Assembly: GCA_944472155.2 (NCBI GenBank)
Contig: OX235279.1
Location: 160,912,199-160,976,198, forward strand
Reading direction: 5' to 3'
DNA: 64,000 nucleotides
DNA from: Trichobilharzia szidati
Lineage: Eukaryota > Platyhelminthes > Trematoda > Strigeidida > Schistosomatidae
This document shows positions 20,730 through 32,245 of the stretch, in pieces. The position numbers were made by a program, and so were the translations under genes. The notes beneath the pieces are model-generated. The model was not told the DNA's origin, did no database searches, and was given only the letters and a program-made list of their open reading frames with translations. Every line of letters begins with the position of its first letter. The stretch's first letter is position 1.

Positions 20730-21835
20730 TAATATTACTTTTAGAAATCTAGTGAACATTTACATATGTGAAGTGAACACAACTCTCTACTACACAAATC
20801 TATACAGCCAATACTCATCACTGAATAGCTGAGTAAAACAGGAAACAAAATTTCTGAAAGTTTTCAAAAAAAAACGTTAAATGCATTCTGTTCAACACTG
20901 ATCAATATTCAATGATCACTTGAATAATAATAATAATAATAGTATCAGCTGTAGTTGAATTTTTTTCCTTTCCTCCTTTTCCTGAAGTATACCACACCTC
21001 TTGAAATGTGTATTCCTCACTTGAAGCATAAATATAATAAGTATTAAGCTTGAGAGGCAATTTCTTTTCAACATCTATAAATAACTACTAACATTTAAAC
21101 AAATGAAAGCATTAGTAATAATACTATTAATAATAATAATAACAATAGTAGTAGTAGTATTAGTAGTAGTAGGAATGTTGTCATTATCAAAAACAAGATT
21201 CAAGCAAGGCATAATGACACAGAAATCATTCTTGCAAAAAGCTCCAACCAATTCATCACTATCGTGTAGCCTATATACGAAGGAGAAAGAAGAGAAAAAA
21301 AAAAGCATAGGAGAAACAAACTGGAAAAACAAACACATTTTTACACGTGATTACTTTACATCTTTCGAGTCATTCTCCAGTAGTTTTTTTTTTATTCTTC
21401 GTCATTCATTGATTTCTACCTAATTTTTTGTCTTCCTGTTGAGTTGTGTAGTATTCATCTACTAACAGAGCTCTTGAAGGTTTACATACTTCGTTTATGT
21501 TTGTGTGTATGTGTGTGTGTAGGTATGCGATCTTGGGTTTATAGTATTCTACTGGGTTTCACAAAATGCGAGATGGGAATTTTGTTCAAATGAAGCGGAA
21601 ATAGAAGATTAGAGTGAAGTAAAGACAACACCACCACCACCAACAACAACAAAGAAACAGAAAACAATTTTACTGGTGAATAGAACTTCTGCTTGTTTAC
21701 CTTATTCGGCGTAGAACAACCATACACTAAAAGATGATATCAGCTTGTTTAATTCAGAGAGCGCATGCATGAGAGGGAAAGAGGGGGAGGAGGGTGGAGA
21801 AAAGCAGTACATTGAAACTATGTCAAGCATAAAAT
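20730..21835. other. No supported gene
   Basis: AT-rich, with AAT and TAG/TAA microsatellites near 20925-20942 and 21117-21175 that create artificial open frames. GT-rich run at 21500-21523. No transposon motif recognised. Confidence 0.5.
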
Positions 21836-21837
21836 AC

Positions 21838-22750
21838 CGTGGGAGGAACAAACACGAGAGAACCAGGTAGGCTTTAGACCAGGAAGAGGGTGTATTGATC
21901 ACATCTTCACTCTTCACCAGATTCTGGAATATAGACATACTTACCAGTGTCCAACAATAGTTACATTTCTTGAACTAAAGGTGGCATTCGATTCTGTTGA
22001 CTGAGAAATACTATGACGATACTTGGCTGCAAACGGAATGCCGAAAAAATACATTGCACTGATCAAGGCACTCTACTCGAACTAATGCAGCCAGGTGATA
22101 GCTTACGGCGATTTGTCATCTGAAGTGGTGACGACTAGTGATGTCCGCCAGCGATGCCCACTATCCTGATTTCTATTCAGTTTCATCATAGATGTACTAA
22201 TGGAATTAACCCTAACTCACTTCAGCGACTCAGGGATTGACTTGCTACCAGGGAATAATCCCGTTGACTTAGAATATATAGATGATGTAGTCCTTCTAGG
22301 TGAAGACGCTGACAAAATACAGCAGAGTCTTCTGAACACCTTGAGCTGCAAATTACTAATGTTTGGCATGAGATCCGCTCCTGCTGTCAAATGTAAGATG
22401 ATGCTACAGAAGTGGACTAGATTGGCTTCTAGCTTAGAAATAGGAAGTGAAGTGGCTGATGGAGCGTTTTCACCACTTCCCTTATTTGGAAAGTTGCATC
22501 AGCCCCAACGGGTTGATCGCTGACGAGATCTCAGCACAGATACAGAGGGCTAGTTTCGCATATGCCACTTTACGCTGCCTCTGAGGTAGACGTGATTTCA
22601 GGGTGGCTGTCGGCCAAAGGGCGGTGTAGACTTCCTGGTTGGGGTCCTCGGGACGGTAGAAACCAATGGCTGCAGACAACTGGTGATATGGCTCAAAATC
22701 GTTCTCAGTGGCTGGCGCAGATGCATCCACTCCTTGTGACTTATGATTTC
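21838..22750 (+). pseudogene. CR1-like LINE RT fragment with internal deletion
   Basis: Plus strand, several stops: NQVGFRPGRGCIDHIFTLHQ, VTFLELKVAFDSVD (motif A), KYIALIKALYSN, RQRCPLS (motif B), IDVLMELTL, DLEYIDDVVLLGEDADKIQ (motif C, here YIDD), MFGMRSAPAVKCKM. The copy then jumps to the far C-terminus, SSGRxKPMAADN / WLGSSGR with 'MAQNRSQW' at about 22690-22725. The thumb region between is missing. A second, shorter copy of the same family lies at 41890-42200. Confidence 0.75.
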
Positions 22751-22889
22751 CAATTAAACTATATTGTTCTTCGATATTACTATTCTCTGTTTACTGTCAC
22801 TATTTTGCATTTCTTTTTACTTTCTACTCTTATTTTGTGTGCTACATGGATTATGGCGAATCGAACTGCTGCACATCGGTGCAAAATTC

Positions 22890-23470
22890 TTTGTTTCAAC
22901 CAGTCAATCTGTCTGTCAGTTCTATCCACTGACTTTCCTTGCTCATCCTATATCTTGTCTGTTTTTAAGGAAATGTTCCGTCTTACTTACTACACTAAGA
23001 AGTTAAGGCAATCAGGTAGGTAATACTCAACCTATACTTTTACAGTTTAATTACTCTTGCATCTTAACTATTGTTCTTTATTGCTGCCCCCACCTTTAGT
23101 CTTTTCTGGCCTACTGAAAAAGGGCTATGTCATATTGAGGAGAAGGGTGTTAAAGGCTGTTATTAGGGCAAGTGGTATACCAATAAGTCAGTGCATTACT
23201 ACTACTAGTACTACCATTAATAGACATCTGAACAACTCATTTGAGAAATGGTCTAAATCTACATTGTCTGACTCTGAACATTCTCTCTATTCAAATCTCA
23301 TCAGGTAGGAGCAGAAGTCATTACGAAAGGTTACTTGCTCGTAAAGCAAAGTACAGGAACTCAACAATTCCTTATTTGGCCCTCAGTCAATGTGACAGAG
23401 ATAGTATTATGTGTGATACTTGTGACTTAATATGTAATTTTCAAGTATTGGTTTTGTAGAGATTTTGTTT
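22890..23470 (+). repeat. Unclassified repeat, shared with 137-326
   Basis: It contains LPPPLVFSGLLKKGY and then TINRHLNNSFEKWSKS and LSDSEHSLYSNLIR. The first part is repeated in reverse orientation at 137-326. The second part is weakly like 14790-14850 (SNLIRP), hinting at a PLE N-terminal region. No catalytic motif. Confidence 0.4.
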
Positions 23471-23475
23471 GATTG

Positions 23476-23794
23476 GTTGGAGGATTTCATCATGAGCTGA
23501 CATCAGTTAGAGAACCATTGGAAAACCAGGCAGGGAATACTGGACAGCTGTTTCGTCCTAGTTTGGGACTATTCAGCAGTATGCACCCACCACATGGGTT
23601 TGAACCCAGGACCTTCTGATTACAAGGCGAGCTAGCTTGTATACCATCAGGACAGTGGTTATAGGTTCGAACTCAGGCGGTGAGTGTGTACTATTGAGGA
23701 GTACCAAACTAGGACAAAACAGCTGTTTAGTACTCCCTGCCTGGTTTTCCAATGGTTCTCTAACTGATGCTAGCTGATGATGAAATCCTCCAAC
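23476..23794. repeat. Inverted SINE-D dimer (palindrome)
   Basis: The first 95 bases (GTTGGAGGATTTCATCAT... to CGTCCTAGTTTGG) are the reverse complement of the last 95. The similarity weakens but continues inward through two B boxes in opposite orientation (GGTTTGAACCC near 23598 and GGTTCGAACTC near 23665). It is two 5'-truncated SINE copies joined head-to-head. Confidence 0.85.
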
Positions 23795-24089
23795 TAATAT
23801 GTAACTAGCAAAATAAGTGGATGTTTTATCTGCTTCTTTTCGTAACTTATAGTGAAATCACTTCATTTGTGTGTGTGTGTGTGTTAAAATTATAGTTATT
23901 AGTATTATTATCATTATTTTACACTTTTCGTACACTTTTGGCTTTATTTTCACTGGTAATACCAAAAAAATGCTATTACCAGATTTGATTACCTATAGCG
24001 TATGGTTAAGCGAGATTTAGTCTGAAATCAGGAAGACGATTTAACTGGTCTGGAAAGAAGCTCGTCCACTGTAATGCATTCACTTGTGT

Positions 24090-24297
24090 ATAATTTTTTA
24101 TTTCTTTTAATTTTTGATTACAGCTTGATGCCACGCCGTATGTTTTGGTTCAGGTATGGAATTTTCAGCATGGATATCGGTAGCCCAAATTTTGCAGGCC
24201 GACCATAGATATCAGGTGTGCGTCGGCAGGGGATCGAAGCCCGGACCATGTGCATGGTCGGCGAGAGTCCTAACCACTGTTCCACCGAAGCACAATA
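24090..24297 (-). repeat. SINE-B copy
   Basis: T-rich edge, ATTACAGCTTGATGCCACGC, 'ttgcaggccgaccatagatatc', then the tRNA-like head with GGGGATCGAAGCCC and CCACCGAAGC at the right end. Same architecture as 6585-6775. Confidence 0.75.
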
Positions 24298-24482
24298 GGG
24301 TGGGAAAGCGTACAAGTATAAGAAAATATAGTTAGATGCAGAGAGAGAGAGAGAGTAATCACCGAATCTTTGTTCATTTAAACAACACGAAGCACATGCA
24401 TTCGAAGCGACTCAGTATCTGTCCGGGATATGCCGGTAAAACATGACAGGGAGAAAAACTAACATAAAGCCGATTAACAAGA

Positions 24483-24990
24483 CAGTCGGCAGGAAACTTT
24501 GCTTGACCCAGGTTTCGTGCTTGCTGACACCCACCAGTCAACGAGGCGTATCTGTAATCTCGAAGAAACTCATGGTGGCCGCATTACGAATTTGAATTGA
24601 GTTCCCACTACTACCATCACCACCACCACCACCAACAACAACTAGAACTAGACAAATGACATTAGTCACTAACCAGTGCGCTTAGGAACGAGCTCGAATA
24701 GCTCAATAGTGACGTATGTGAATGCAACATTGGCTGTTGAGACGAGATTGAGTCTCAGAAAGGACTCGACTTCCTTCAAGACTGTAGACACGCCTTGCTG
24801 ACTGGTGAATGCCAGCTAGGGCGAAAACAAGGTCTAAGGCTTCCTACCGATTTCTTCCAAGCGTCTAATGACAACAGTTCAGAATGCACCATGATAGCAC
24901 CATGATACCCAGCATGGTGGATACATTGTACACTTGAATAACAGAATTAAGTCTGCACCAAACAAAGGACGAGGCGTATCACATGAAACT
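24483..24990. repeat. SINE-C pair, head-to-head
   Basis: 24483-24620 is a reverse copy (CGGCAGGAAACTTTGC, GTTTCGTGCTTGCTGACAC). 24685-24990 is a forward copy with a tRNA-like head (AATAGCTCAATAGTGACGTA, GATTGAGTCTC) and the matching body (CCTTGCTGACTGGTGAATGC, GGCTTCCTACCGATTTC). A CACCAC-rich spacer separates them. It mirrors the pair at 9957-10496. Confidence 0.7.
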
Positions 24991-25370
24991 ACTTACTACA
25001 TTATTTAATGATTTTCTTCTTAAATCTCCTGTGTCCGCTGGAGATTTAAAAATAATCTCAATTCACTAAATAGAAGATTTATCGTTGTTCCCGATTGGTT
25101 TTATGTCAAAGTCATATTGTTGTGGTGTGATGCAGAAAATGTATGCCGACGGAGTATATATTCCCACAGTTCAATGCAGCATTAGCAACAGAATACAATA
25201 TGTTTTTGAACATTCTATCTCATGTTGTTTAAAATATACCTCGGCTTCCGTGTTTTGCCATCTGTTGTTACAATATGCCAGGACATATACTAAAATGCAT
25301 TTTAGCTGTTCTACTCTTTCATAGTTCAGTTGAAATATTCATACCTTTTTTCTCTCTCAATGAGTCAACA

Positions 25371-26250
25371 GATAACTCCATAGTGGATAAGATTTTATTT
25401 TGATAAAATTATCACAGTGTTGTACACAAATATTAAGTGATGATGTTTCCAGCACAATTTATTCCTGCTCATAATCATATCAAGTCACTCACATACACAC
25501 AATTTTTCAATTTATTTATATACTTGAGAGAAATTGATGATTATACATTTGAATAAAAAATCTATTGAAGACAGAATGGAAAATAAAGTGCATTCGAAAC
25601 GAATATTAGTGTTATCAATAAAAACAATAGGAGGGGAAATAAAATTGTTTTTTTTTATAGTAAAATAAATAAATAACTTGTTCAAATGTTATAATGTGAA
25701 TTGAAGTGAATACATTTTAACATTATTTATTATCCACCTCTGATTTGACTGGTGGTAATAATATCTTCCATACCTCTGGTACTTGCGTTGAGTCACTTCT
25801 TTTGCGCATGTGTTGTGTTGGGTGTAGCAGACTCGATGAACCAGACAGGATTCAGTAATCAACTTCTTTCTCTCTCTCCACCTACCTATATTACATCTTA
25901 GAATTCTGACTCTATCCCACCCACCTTATTGTGAGGTTGTGTGTTGATGCATGCAGTGCAATTGCTTAATGCTTTCTTTCTAAATTACTTATCTTCGCGG
26001 GTGTGATCAGTCATTCTAAGCTTAGGTAAATTCTTATGTTCTGATAATCTCACTACCGACCCGATCTGCTAGTTTGACTGACCTATGTAGTTGACTTAAC
26101 TACTCACACTCATTGCAAGATATTTTGTAAATTATATTTCGCTTAAATGGGTGATATTTAAACCTACAAACTCACTCAGGTCGGACAAGCTCTGTAGGTT
26201 ACAGGACCCTGTCGGTTGACCTAATTAGAGAAAATAATATGCCTGTGTGT
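25371..26250 (-). pseudogene. PLE GIY-YIG end and 3' UTR
   Basis: 25371-25740 is the long AT-rich 3' UTR, nearly the same as 12270-12640. 25850-26250 is the reverse of the GIY-YIG block: the sequence around 26040-26110 reads YIGQSN..IGS.VRLSEHKNLP on the minus strand. Upstream RT is missing. The subfamily matches 17260-17690 more than 12880-13020 in the YIG region. Confidence 0.75.
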
Positions 26251-26259
26251 TTGTCTTGT

Positions 26260-26532
26260 TACGTAACATTCTATTCTATTTTCACCTTCAAGTTTCTAAA
26301 TCTACTTAATTGTTTGTCTGTTAAAATGTTACTTGACTATTCACCCCCACCCTCTTAAACTCTTCACCACAAGATGTGTAAATTCACTCTGTTCTCTGAC
26401 CCTGACCCCATAATATACCTCTAACCAATCTGTGTTTTCCAACAGAAATCTAAACTCTTACCCCTCTTGTCTCATTCCACTATATATAATTAGTTAAAAC
26501 AATTAGTCCCTTTGATAAACTTGAATAAGGCA
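26260..26532. other. PLE-adjacent sequence without recognised coding
   Basis: AAATCTAAACTCTTACC at 26453 recurs at 27490, just after the fold-back, suggesting a duplicated segment of the invaded sequence. TTGAATAAGGCATTAAGAAG at 26521-26540 is the reverse complement of a segment at 28186-28206 at the end of the PLE. Confidence 0.4.
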
Positions 26533-27483
26533 TTAAGAAGACAAATTTCGCGAGATGATATCATTTCGTAGTTGCTTTACAACTGCTTTACAACTAACAT
26601 GGTTAACAATAATAAAATAAAGATCATGACGATTACTCAGTTAAATAAAAACAAAAGTACATCATATTTAGATAGGTCAAGTAGTCCAGGGTAGGCGAAG
26701 ATTGAAGTCTATTGATTTTTGTACACACAGTTTAGGCTGTATGTGATTAATCCAAAGTGCTTCCATCACCTTCATTAACCTTGAATTAGGTTTTATTACA
26801 TAATCTTCTATAGTTTGGTTTGTAAGGATTAGTTATGTTTTACGAGTTGATCACGGACTGATATCAGTTAGAGAACCATTGAAAATCAGGGAGTACTGGA
26901 CAGCTGCTGTTTCATCCTCATTTGGGAATCATCGGCAGTACGCACCCACTGGGATTCGAACCCAGGACCTTCTGGTTACAAGGCAAGCTCGTATACCATT
27001 CAGCCACTAGGACCCGATTCAATGGCTCATGAATTCTAACTTCTACCAATTCGTGATTTTAGCGCGACCCCAACTATTGTCGTTGGTGGAAATCCATCCA
27101 CACGTCACTTCTAATTGGACCTCACTGGTCACGACTTCTCACTAGAACTGCAGGAAACTCCAACCTGTAGCAAGTCACTAGCGAGCATCAGAACATAACT
27201 TTATCACATAACTCTAATTGAAGGTTATTGAAGGTGATGGAGGCACTTTGGATTAATCACATACAGCCTAAACTGTGTGTACAAAAATCAATAGACTTCA
27301 ATCTCCGCCTACCCTGGACTACTTGACCTATCTAAATATGATTGGTCACTAGTATGTACTTTTGTTTTTATTTAACTGAGTAATCGTCATGATCTTTATT
27401 TTATTATTGTTAACCATGTTAGTTGTAAAGCAGTTGTAAAGCAACTACGAAATGATATCATCTCGCGAAATTTGTCTTCTTAA
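26533..27483. repeat. Fold-back element with 265-bp inverted arms
   Basis: The left arm starts TTAAGAAGACAAATTTCGCG and the right arm ends with its reverse complement at 27483. The arms run to about 26798 and from about 27216, with high identity by eye. One arm has an extra short segment at about 27340-27353. The roughly 415-bp centre is a SINE-D copy. No coding frame is present, so it is non-autonomous. Confidence 0.85.
26811..27205 (-). repeat. SINE-D copy in fold-back centre
   Basis: The tRNA-like head in reverse orientation includes GGATTCGAACCC at 26950-26961 and a threonine-type anticodon-loop segment. The body closely matches 9107-9480. The opposite end carries TATAGTTTGGTTTGTAAGGA at 26814, the same terminus as at 9460. 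Confidence 0.75.
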
Positions 27484-27499
27484 GTGGGCTAATAGAAAT

Positions 27500-28210
27500 C
27501 TAAACTCTTACCTCTCTGAACATTATCCGGCATGGTTAGCAAAGGGACAATGTAAGACAATTACTAGCTCAATTCTTGAGCATTTGGTGAACTAAGGCCA
27601 CGTAGTTCCACCAGAATCGTCTTTGAAGATCATCTACAAAGTGGAGCCAAATGGTACAAAGGGTGTCAGGTTTCGGCATTTGTGTATGTCGGAGGCTCTA
27701 GCAATTCATCAATACAACCCCAAACTCTGTATACAGAAAAAGTTTGTCCAGTCTCTTATTCTACCTTGGTCTTAACCTCTTCACTAGTCGTTCCTTGTAA
27801 ATAAAATATATTTTGATTTTTTCTTTTCATCCTAATTTCACTTTTAGTTAGCTTTTGCTTTAATAATTAATTCACTATTATGACTCTCATATGCTCCTTT
27901 TGTATATTTTCACACCCTCTTCACACTTGTTAAACTGACACTCAAATACCTTTATTCTCACTTAATAGCAATTTTAACCTTTGTGCCGTTGAGTACGACG
28001 TAATTTACAACTTTTAATTTTCACTTCTAAAGCCACTTCTGAGTAATTATATCAATTATGTCACCCCCTATTACTCAATAATAGACCACTATATATATTT
28101 GTAAGTATAAATACGACTGTACAGCCTCTGAAGATGATTTCGTCGATAAAGAAAATTTTCTTCGCTGAATCTGTCTTTTATTTTCTTCTTAATGCCTTAT
28201 TCAAATATAA
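27500..28210 (+). pseudogene. PLE C-terminus and 3' end
   Basis: The plus-strand frame reads EHYPAWLAKGQCK, SSILEHLVN, a stop, GHVVPPESSLKIIYKVEPNG, MSEALAIHQYNPKLCIQKK, and LILPWS at about 27770. This is the PLE C-terminal region following the YIG core. The 3' UTR follows, ending near 28206 with CTTCTTAATGCCTTATTCAA. A CTGAAGATGATTTCGTCGAT stretch at 28131 resembles the terminal motif of the 327-1141 family. The catalytic core is missing upstream because of the fold-back insertion or an earlier loss. Confidence 0.8.
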
Positions 28211-28439
28211 TTAGTTGTTTTTTGACACCGAATAATCTACCTACATCAAATTCTGGAATTATGCTCCTTATGCCTTCTATCTATAACTCCAAGTAATTAT
28301 TACTATTATTTTTGAAACTTGTAATTTGATTTTGTTTAGGATGTACGCAGTTGGTGAGTATCCACGAAATAAAACGAGCTCGTATTATCCTGCAAACATG
28401 TTCGTTCTTTCTCTCTTCAAACTAATAAAGGGAACCGGT

Positions 28440-29150
28440 TGCATGAAAATAATATAATTTACAAAATACTTTCCAATGACTGTGAGTAGTTAAGTCAACT
28501 ATATAGATCAGTCAAACTAGCAGATCGGGTCGGTAGTGACATTATCAGAACACAAGAATTTAGCTGAGGTTAGAATGATTCACCCCAATGACTGTGAGTT
28601 AGGTCAACTACATAGGTGACACCAGTAGATCTGGGGTAGTCAGATTGTCGGAACATAAGAATTTAGCTAAGGTAAGAATGGTTGACCCCGCGAAGATAAG
28701 TAATTTAGAAAGAAAGCATTAAGCAATTGCACTGCATGCATCAACACACAACCTCACAATAAGTTGGGTGGGATAGAGTCAAAATTCTAAGATGTAATAT
28801 AGGTAGGTGGAGAGAGAGATTGATTACTGAATCCTGCCTGGTTCATTGAGTCTACTACACCCAACACAATATGTGCAATAGGATGCAATGACTCATCACT
28901 CATACCGGAAATATGCAAAATACTACTAACAATCAAGTTAAGCGATTGAAAATAATGGAAGCATATAAACGAAGTTCGGAAGTTGTGTGAGTGAGCACCT
29001 TGATATGATTATGAGCAGTAACAAAGTGTGCTCGAAGCTCTGTCATCAGTAAATATTACTGTATAACACTGTGAGATTTTATCAAGATAAAACTTTATCC
29101 ATCATGGAGTTATACTGTACCACAGTGCCCAAGTTTTTTCCTTATATCAA
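28440..29150 (+). pseudogene. PLE GIY-YIG end with tandem duplication
   Basis: A GIY-YIG stretch (YIDQSN..IGS.VTLSEHKNLAEV) at 28475-28586 is followed by a second version (YIGDTSRSGVVRLSEHKNLAKV) at 28587-28690. The C-terminal part and 3' UTR follow to the CACAGTGCCCAAGTTTT end at 29140. The two units resemble different subfamilies. Stops and shifts are present. Confidence 0.75.
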
Positions 29151-29226
29151 TAATACATTGGGGACAATAGATGCACTAAAATGTTTTGAATAAAATGACT
29201 TCAGAAACTACCTTCTGATATCATAT

Positions 29227-30390
29227 TGTAACGACAGAAGGCAAGAGTCAGGCAACAGATCATTTATTAAGGAAATCAAAGCATATTTATATATTTTCAT
29301 GTACATTACTATGGATATTTAAGCAAACAAACACAGTCTTCCGATTGGCTGTTTTTCACGTAAAGTTAATCTTTCATCCATTTAACTTTTTGAATGAGAA
29401 TGAAGAATGTAGATATTTGCCCATTTACAATGACAAATGATCTGCAAACATTATTGGTCCCATATCTTACAATTCCCTCATGAATTGCGCATTGCCTTCA
29501 CCAACGACGCAACCTGGATTACAGTTGTGAAATATACCTTTATACCAATAAAAAGTATTGATTTATAATACTTCACGATTGTAACTTACAACATAACTGA
29601 TCTTGTCTGCAAAATAGCTTGCTTTTCTTGGAAACACCCGTTTATAAGAAAATATAAACTGTCATTATTATTAGTCTACATTGAGTACAATTCACTTGTG
29701 ATGTTACGATGAAAATGCTGACAAAAGTATACAAGTGTATTACTTATTTTAAATTATTACCAAATTTGGATATAAATCAAGAATAAGACTCGATGCCGTA
29801 CACACCAAATTTATGTGGAGGAATTACTTCAAGCTTTATTTTTTTCCCAAGTATTTGTAATCCATCCAAAACATACTTGGGTTTTTTTTGTTAATGCGAA
29901 GACAATATTTCTATATTTCTTGTTGTGCTCCATTGAATGACTAGTTATCATATTGTTCCCATAGACAAAATGACTGCAACCTTACAATTTTACCATGAAC
30001 CAAATTTATGTAATTTAAATAATACTTATCCATGACTGTACAATTGGTGTGTCCTACACAGGTAGGAAAAAATGTGTTTTATTAAATTACTATTATTAAA
30101 TATGTTTACTAATCGTACATGTAATTTATCATATTTGATGATGCCTGTAAACTGGTGTCCCTCATGTACAAAATGAGAATATACTATTATTTATTTATTT
30201 ATTTATCTATTTGTGACTGTTTCTTGAATGTCAAATCCTCTATATGTTAACTGCATCCGCCTACGCAAAGTCTGCTGTGGCCGGTTTTGAATCAGTCTTT
30301 GTTCACATTTTCTCACGACAAATCTTGGGAACGTAAATATTGACGTAAATTACTGTCTACCAATTTGGCTAGTAGATAGTTCTCACCACA
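29227..30390 (+). repeat. LTR split by an insertion, with 4-bp TSD
   Basis: It begins TGTAACGACAGAAGGCAAG and ends TAGTTCTCACCACA, as in the solo LTR at 48375-48689. ATAT flanks both ends (29223-29226 and 30391-30394). The two LTR parts (29227 to about 29365, and about 30220-30390) are separated by some 850 bp of unrelated AT-rich sequence with no recognised domain. Confidence 0.65.
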
Positions 30391-30394
30391 ATAT

Positions 30395-31140
30395 CATTGT
30401 GAATTCAAGGAGTGTCATGTTGATTTATCCTCTGTGTATACTACTGTGACTTCGCCTAGTCCTAAAACCAGATAAAGCAGACCTAAACTAGCAGAAAGCA
30501 GTAAAGTTTAAAGCATATTGCCTAGGCGTGATATTTATTACAACGCGATTAAACTATCCTGAAGTTTGAATTTTTCTTACAACCGAATAAATCATTTATT
30601 AGGCTGACTTTTTGAGGTTGGTAATATTTATGCATCAGTCATGTATCTCTGTATCGTAAAATCGACTTTTCTGACCAGCTGGGACCAGTGTATCGTCTGT
30701 CTTCATTTGTGTGCGCTCTGAAGGTGGGTGGGTAGCGAAAATGTTTGGAAGTCAGTATTACTGTTCGACCTTCAGACTACTTACTTATTGAATTTGTGCG
30801 TAGTCTCAGAACTATCTTTAGTGCTGGTCACGTCACCCCAGATTAATATTTGTTATTTTTATCAAACCTGAACAGTAAGTAGTATAAATGATATCTGTTT
30901 GGCGCCCGGTTACTGGTTGTATTATACCAATACAAACATGAAGTGCTTCTCGCGAGGTAGGTAATTGTCGCAGCTTAGAGTCCTAAAGGAGGCGACCAGC
31001 AGTGAGATAAATGGATTAGAGGTGAGAGTGAATTCTATGATTTTACAATGTCTGATGCATGTCTTAGTTTTGTAAACAAAAAAGAACTTCAGTTTCCGCT
31101 GCTGTCAAACCCAAACTTTGTGCTTCTTATAAATTACCAG
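30395..31140. other. No supported gene
   Basis: No domain, tRNA or transposon motif recognised. It ends at the TA microsatellite. Confidence 0.5.
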
Positions 31141-31143
31141 CTA

Positions 31144-31145
<2 letters not shown>

Positions 31146-31176
<31 letters not shown>
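31146..31176. repeat. (TA)n microsatellite
   Basis: A perfect TA alternation of about 31 bases. Confidence 0.95.
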
Positions 31177-31179
<3 letters not shown>

Positions 31180-31269
31180 TTGAGATTCTCTAAGGTTCTG
31201 AGAAGAACATAGGGTTTTAACAGCACAACTCTATTTCACTAGTTGTTCAGCAGTCTTTTACTGGGCTAA

Positions 31270-31500
31270 GCGATTGTTCATAAGCTGTCATCCGCTCTTC
31301 TTCCCTTCACAATCTCCTCCGTATCACCCAGTTGATCACTTTTCGTTTGGGATCTGCTCGACAGTTTGTCTGATGCGTAGTGCTTCTCAATGGTCTTCAT
31401 CTCCATTTCTTCTCACATCTTTGTTGGTTGAACAGTAAGTACTACTTTGTAGTGGCCTGCTCGAAACCTTGACTGCTAAAATGCTCCAGGATATTGCATA
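31270..31500 (-). pseudogene. RTE-type LINE C-terminal fragment
   Basis: Reverse-complement order 'gaagaaatggagatgaagaccattgagaag...gcatcagacaaactgtcgagcagatcccaaacgaaaa' corresponds to the WRWxGHTL...ITRQ...WNPKGK block. Heavily decayed. Confidence 0.45.
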
Positions 31501-31710
31501 TGATTTCTCTTATCCATTGAAATATGACCTTTAATGGTTTTCTCCACGAACTACTGATTCGAAAGTTTCTACTAAACTTGAGAAAAAGCGAAGTCGTGGA
31601 TGGATTTACTGTCAGTTACTGTTTTACTTGAAGATCATGGATAAACAGACACTGATATGCAGTGATTTCTGATGACATTTCTGTACATCATATGACTACT
31701 GTCCAGAATA

Positions 31711-32030
31711 AAGCTATTATTATTATTATTACTGTCGGTTCGTTGTCTACTAGAATACCTTGTTGCTTAACCTTTTCGTCCAGCCGGTCATCTGATCTTC
31801 AGTATCGAGATGTTGAAGGTAACTGTTGATGCAGGTCTGGAGTAGCTTGTTCGGATTGGTTTTGCTGATGGCCACCTCAAGTGTCTGAACAATCTAGAAG
31901 AACTAATTCACTTGACATTGGTATTGGAAATCCACATCTTGTTTCCTATTCTAAGTGCGTTAGATTTCCACACTGATTTCGGACTAATGCTTGCCTGACT
32001 TGCTTTTTCGATACTGCCTAACCTTAACAC
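31711..32030 (-). pseudogene. RTE-type LINE C-terminal fragment with ATT tail
   Basis: Minus strand: EKASQASISPKSVWKSNALRI, NKMWISNTNVK, then LFRHLRWPS and KIR.PAGRKG. This matches KARQAFTTLKSVWRSTALSIKNKIRIFNSNVKS of the 5356-6110 copy. ATT repeats at 31711-31731 form its 3' tail. Confidence 0.65.
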
Positions 32031-32245
32031 CCTCATATTAGTTTGTTTATTAGATATATCACACAGTCAGTGAAACAGTATTATCTACTTGGTGACAAAG
32101 TTTCGAACAAAATTCATTGTTCGTAATCATATCAATTATAATCACACAACTTCGAAAATTGAGTTTTATAGTTTTATTATATTTTATTACTACTACTATT
32201 ATTATTATCGCTATCGCTACTGTCATTATTTATTTTATTTTAATT

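Noticed and set aside
21103..21338. Genes in the overlapping open frames on both strands at 21075-21423
   Set aside because: The frames are produced by AAT/TAG microsatellites that are open in several phases. No domain or splice signal supports them.
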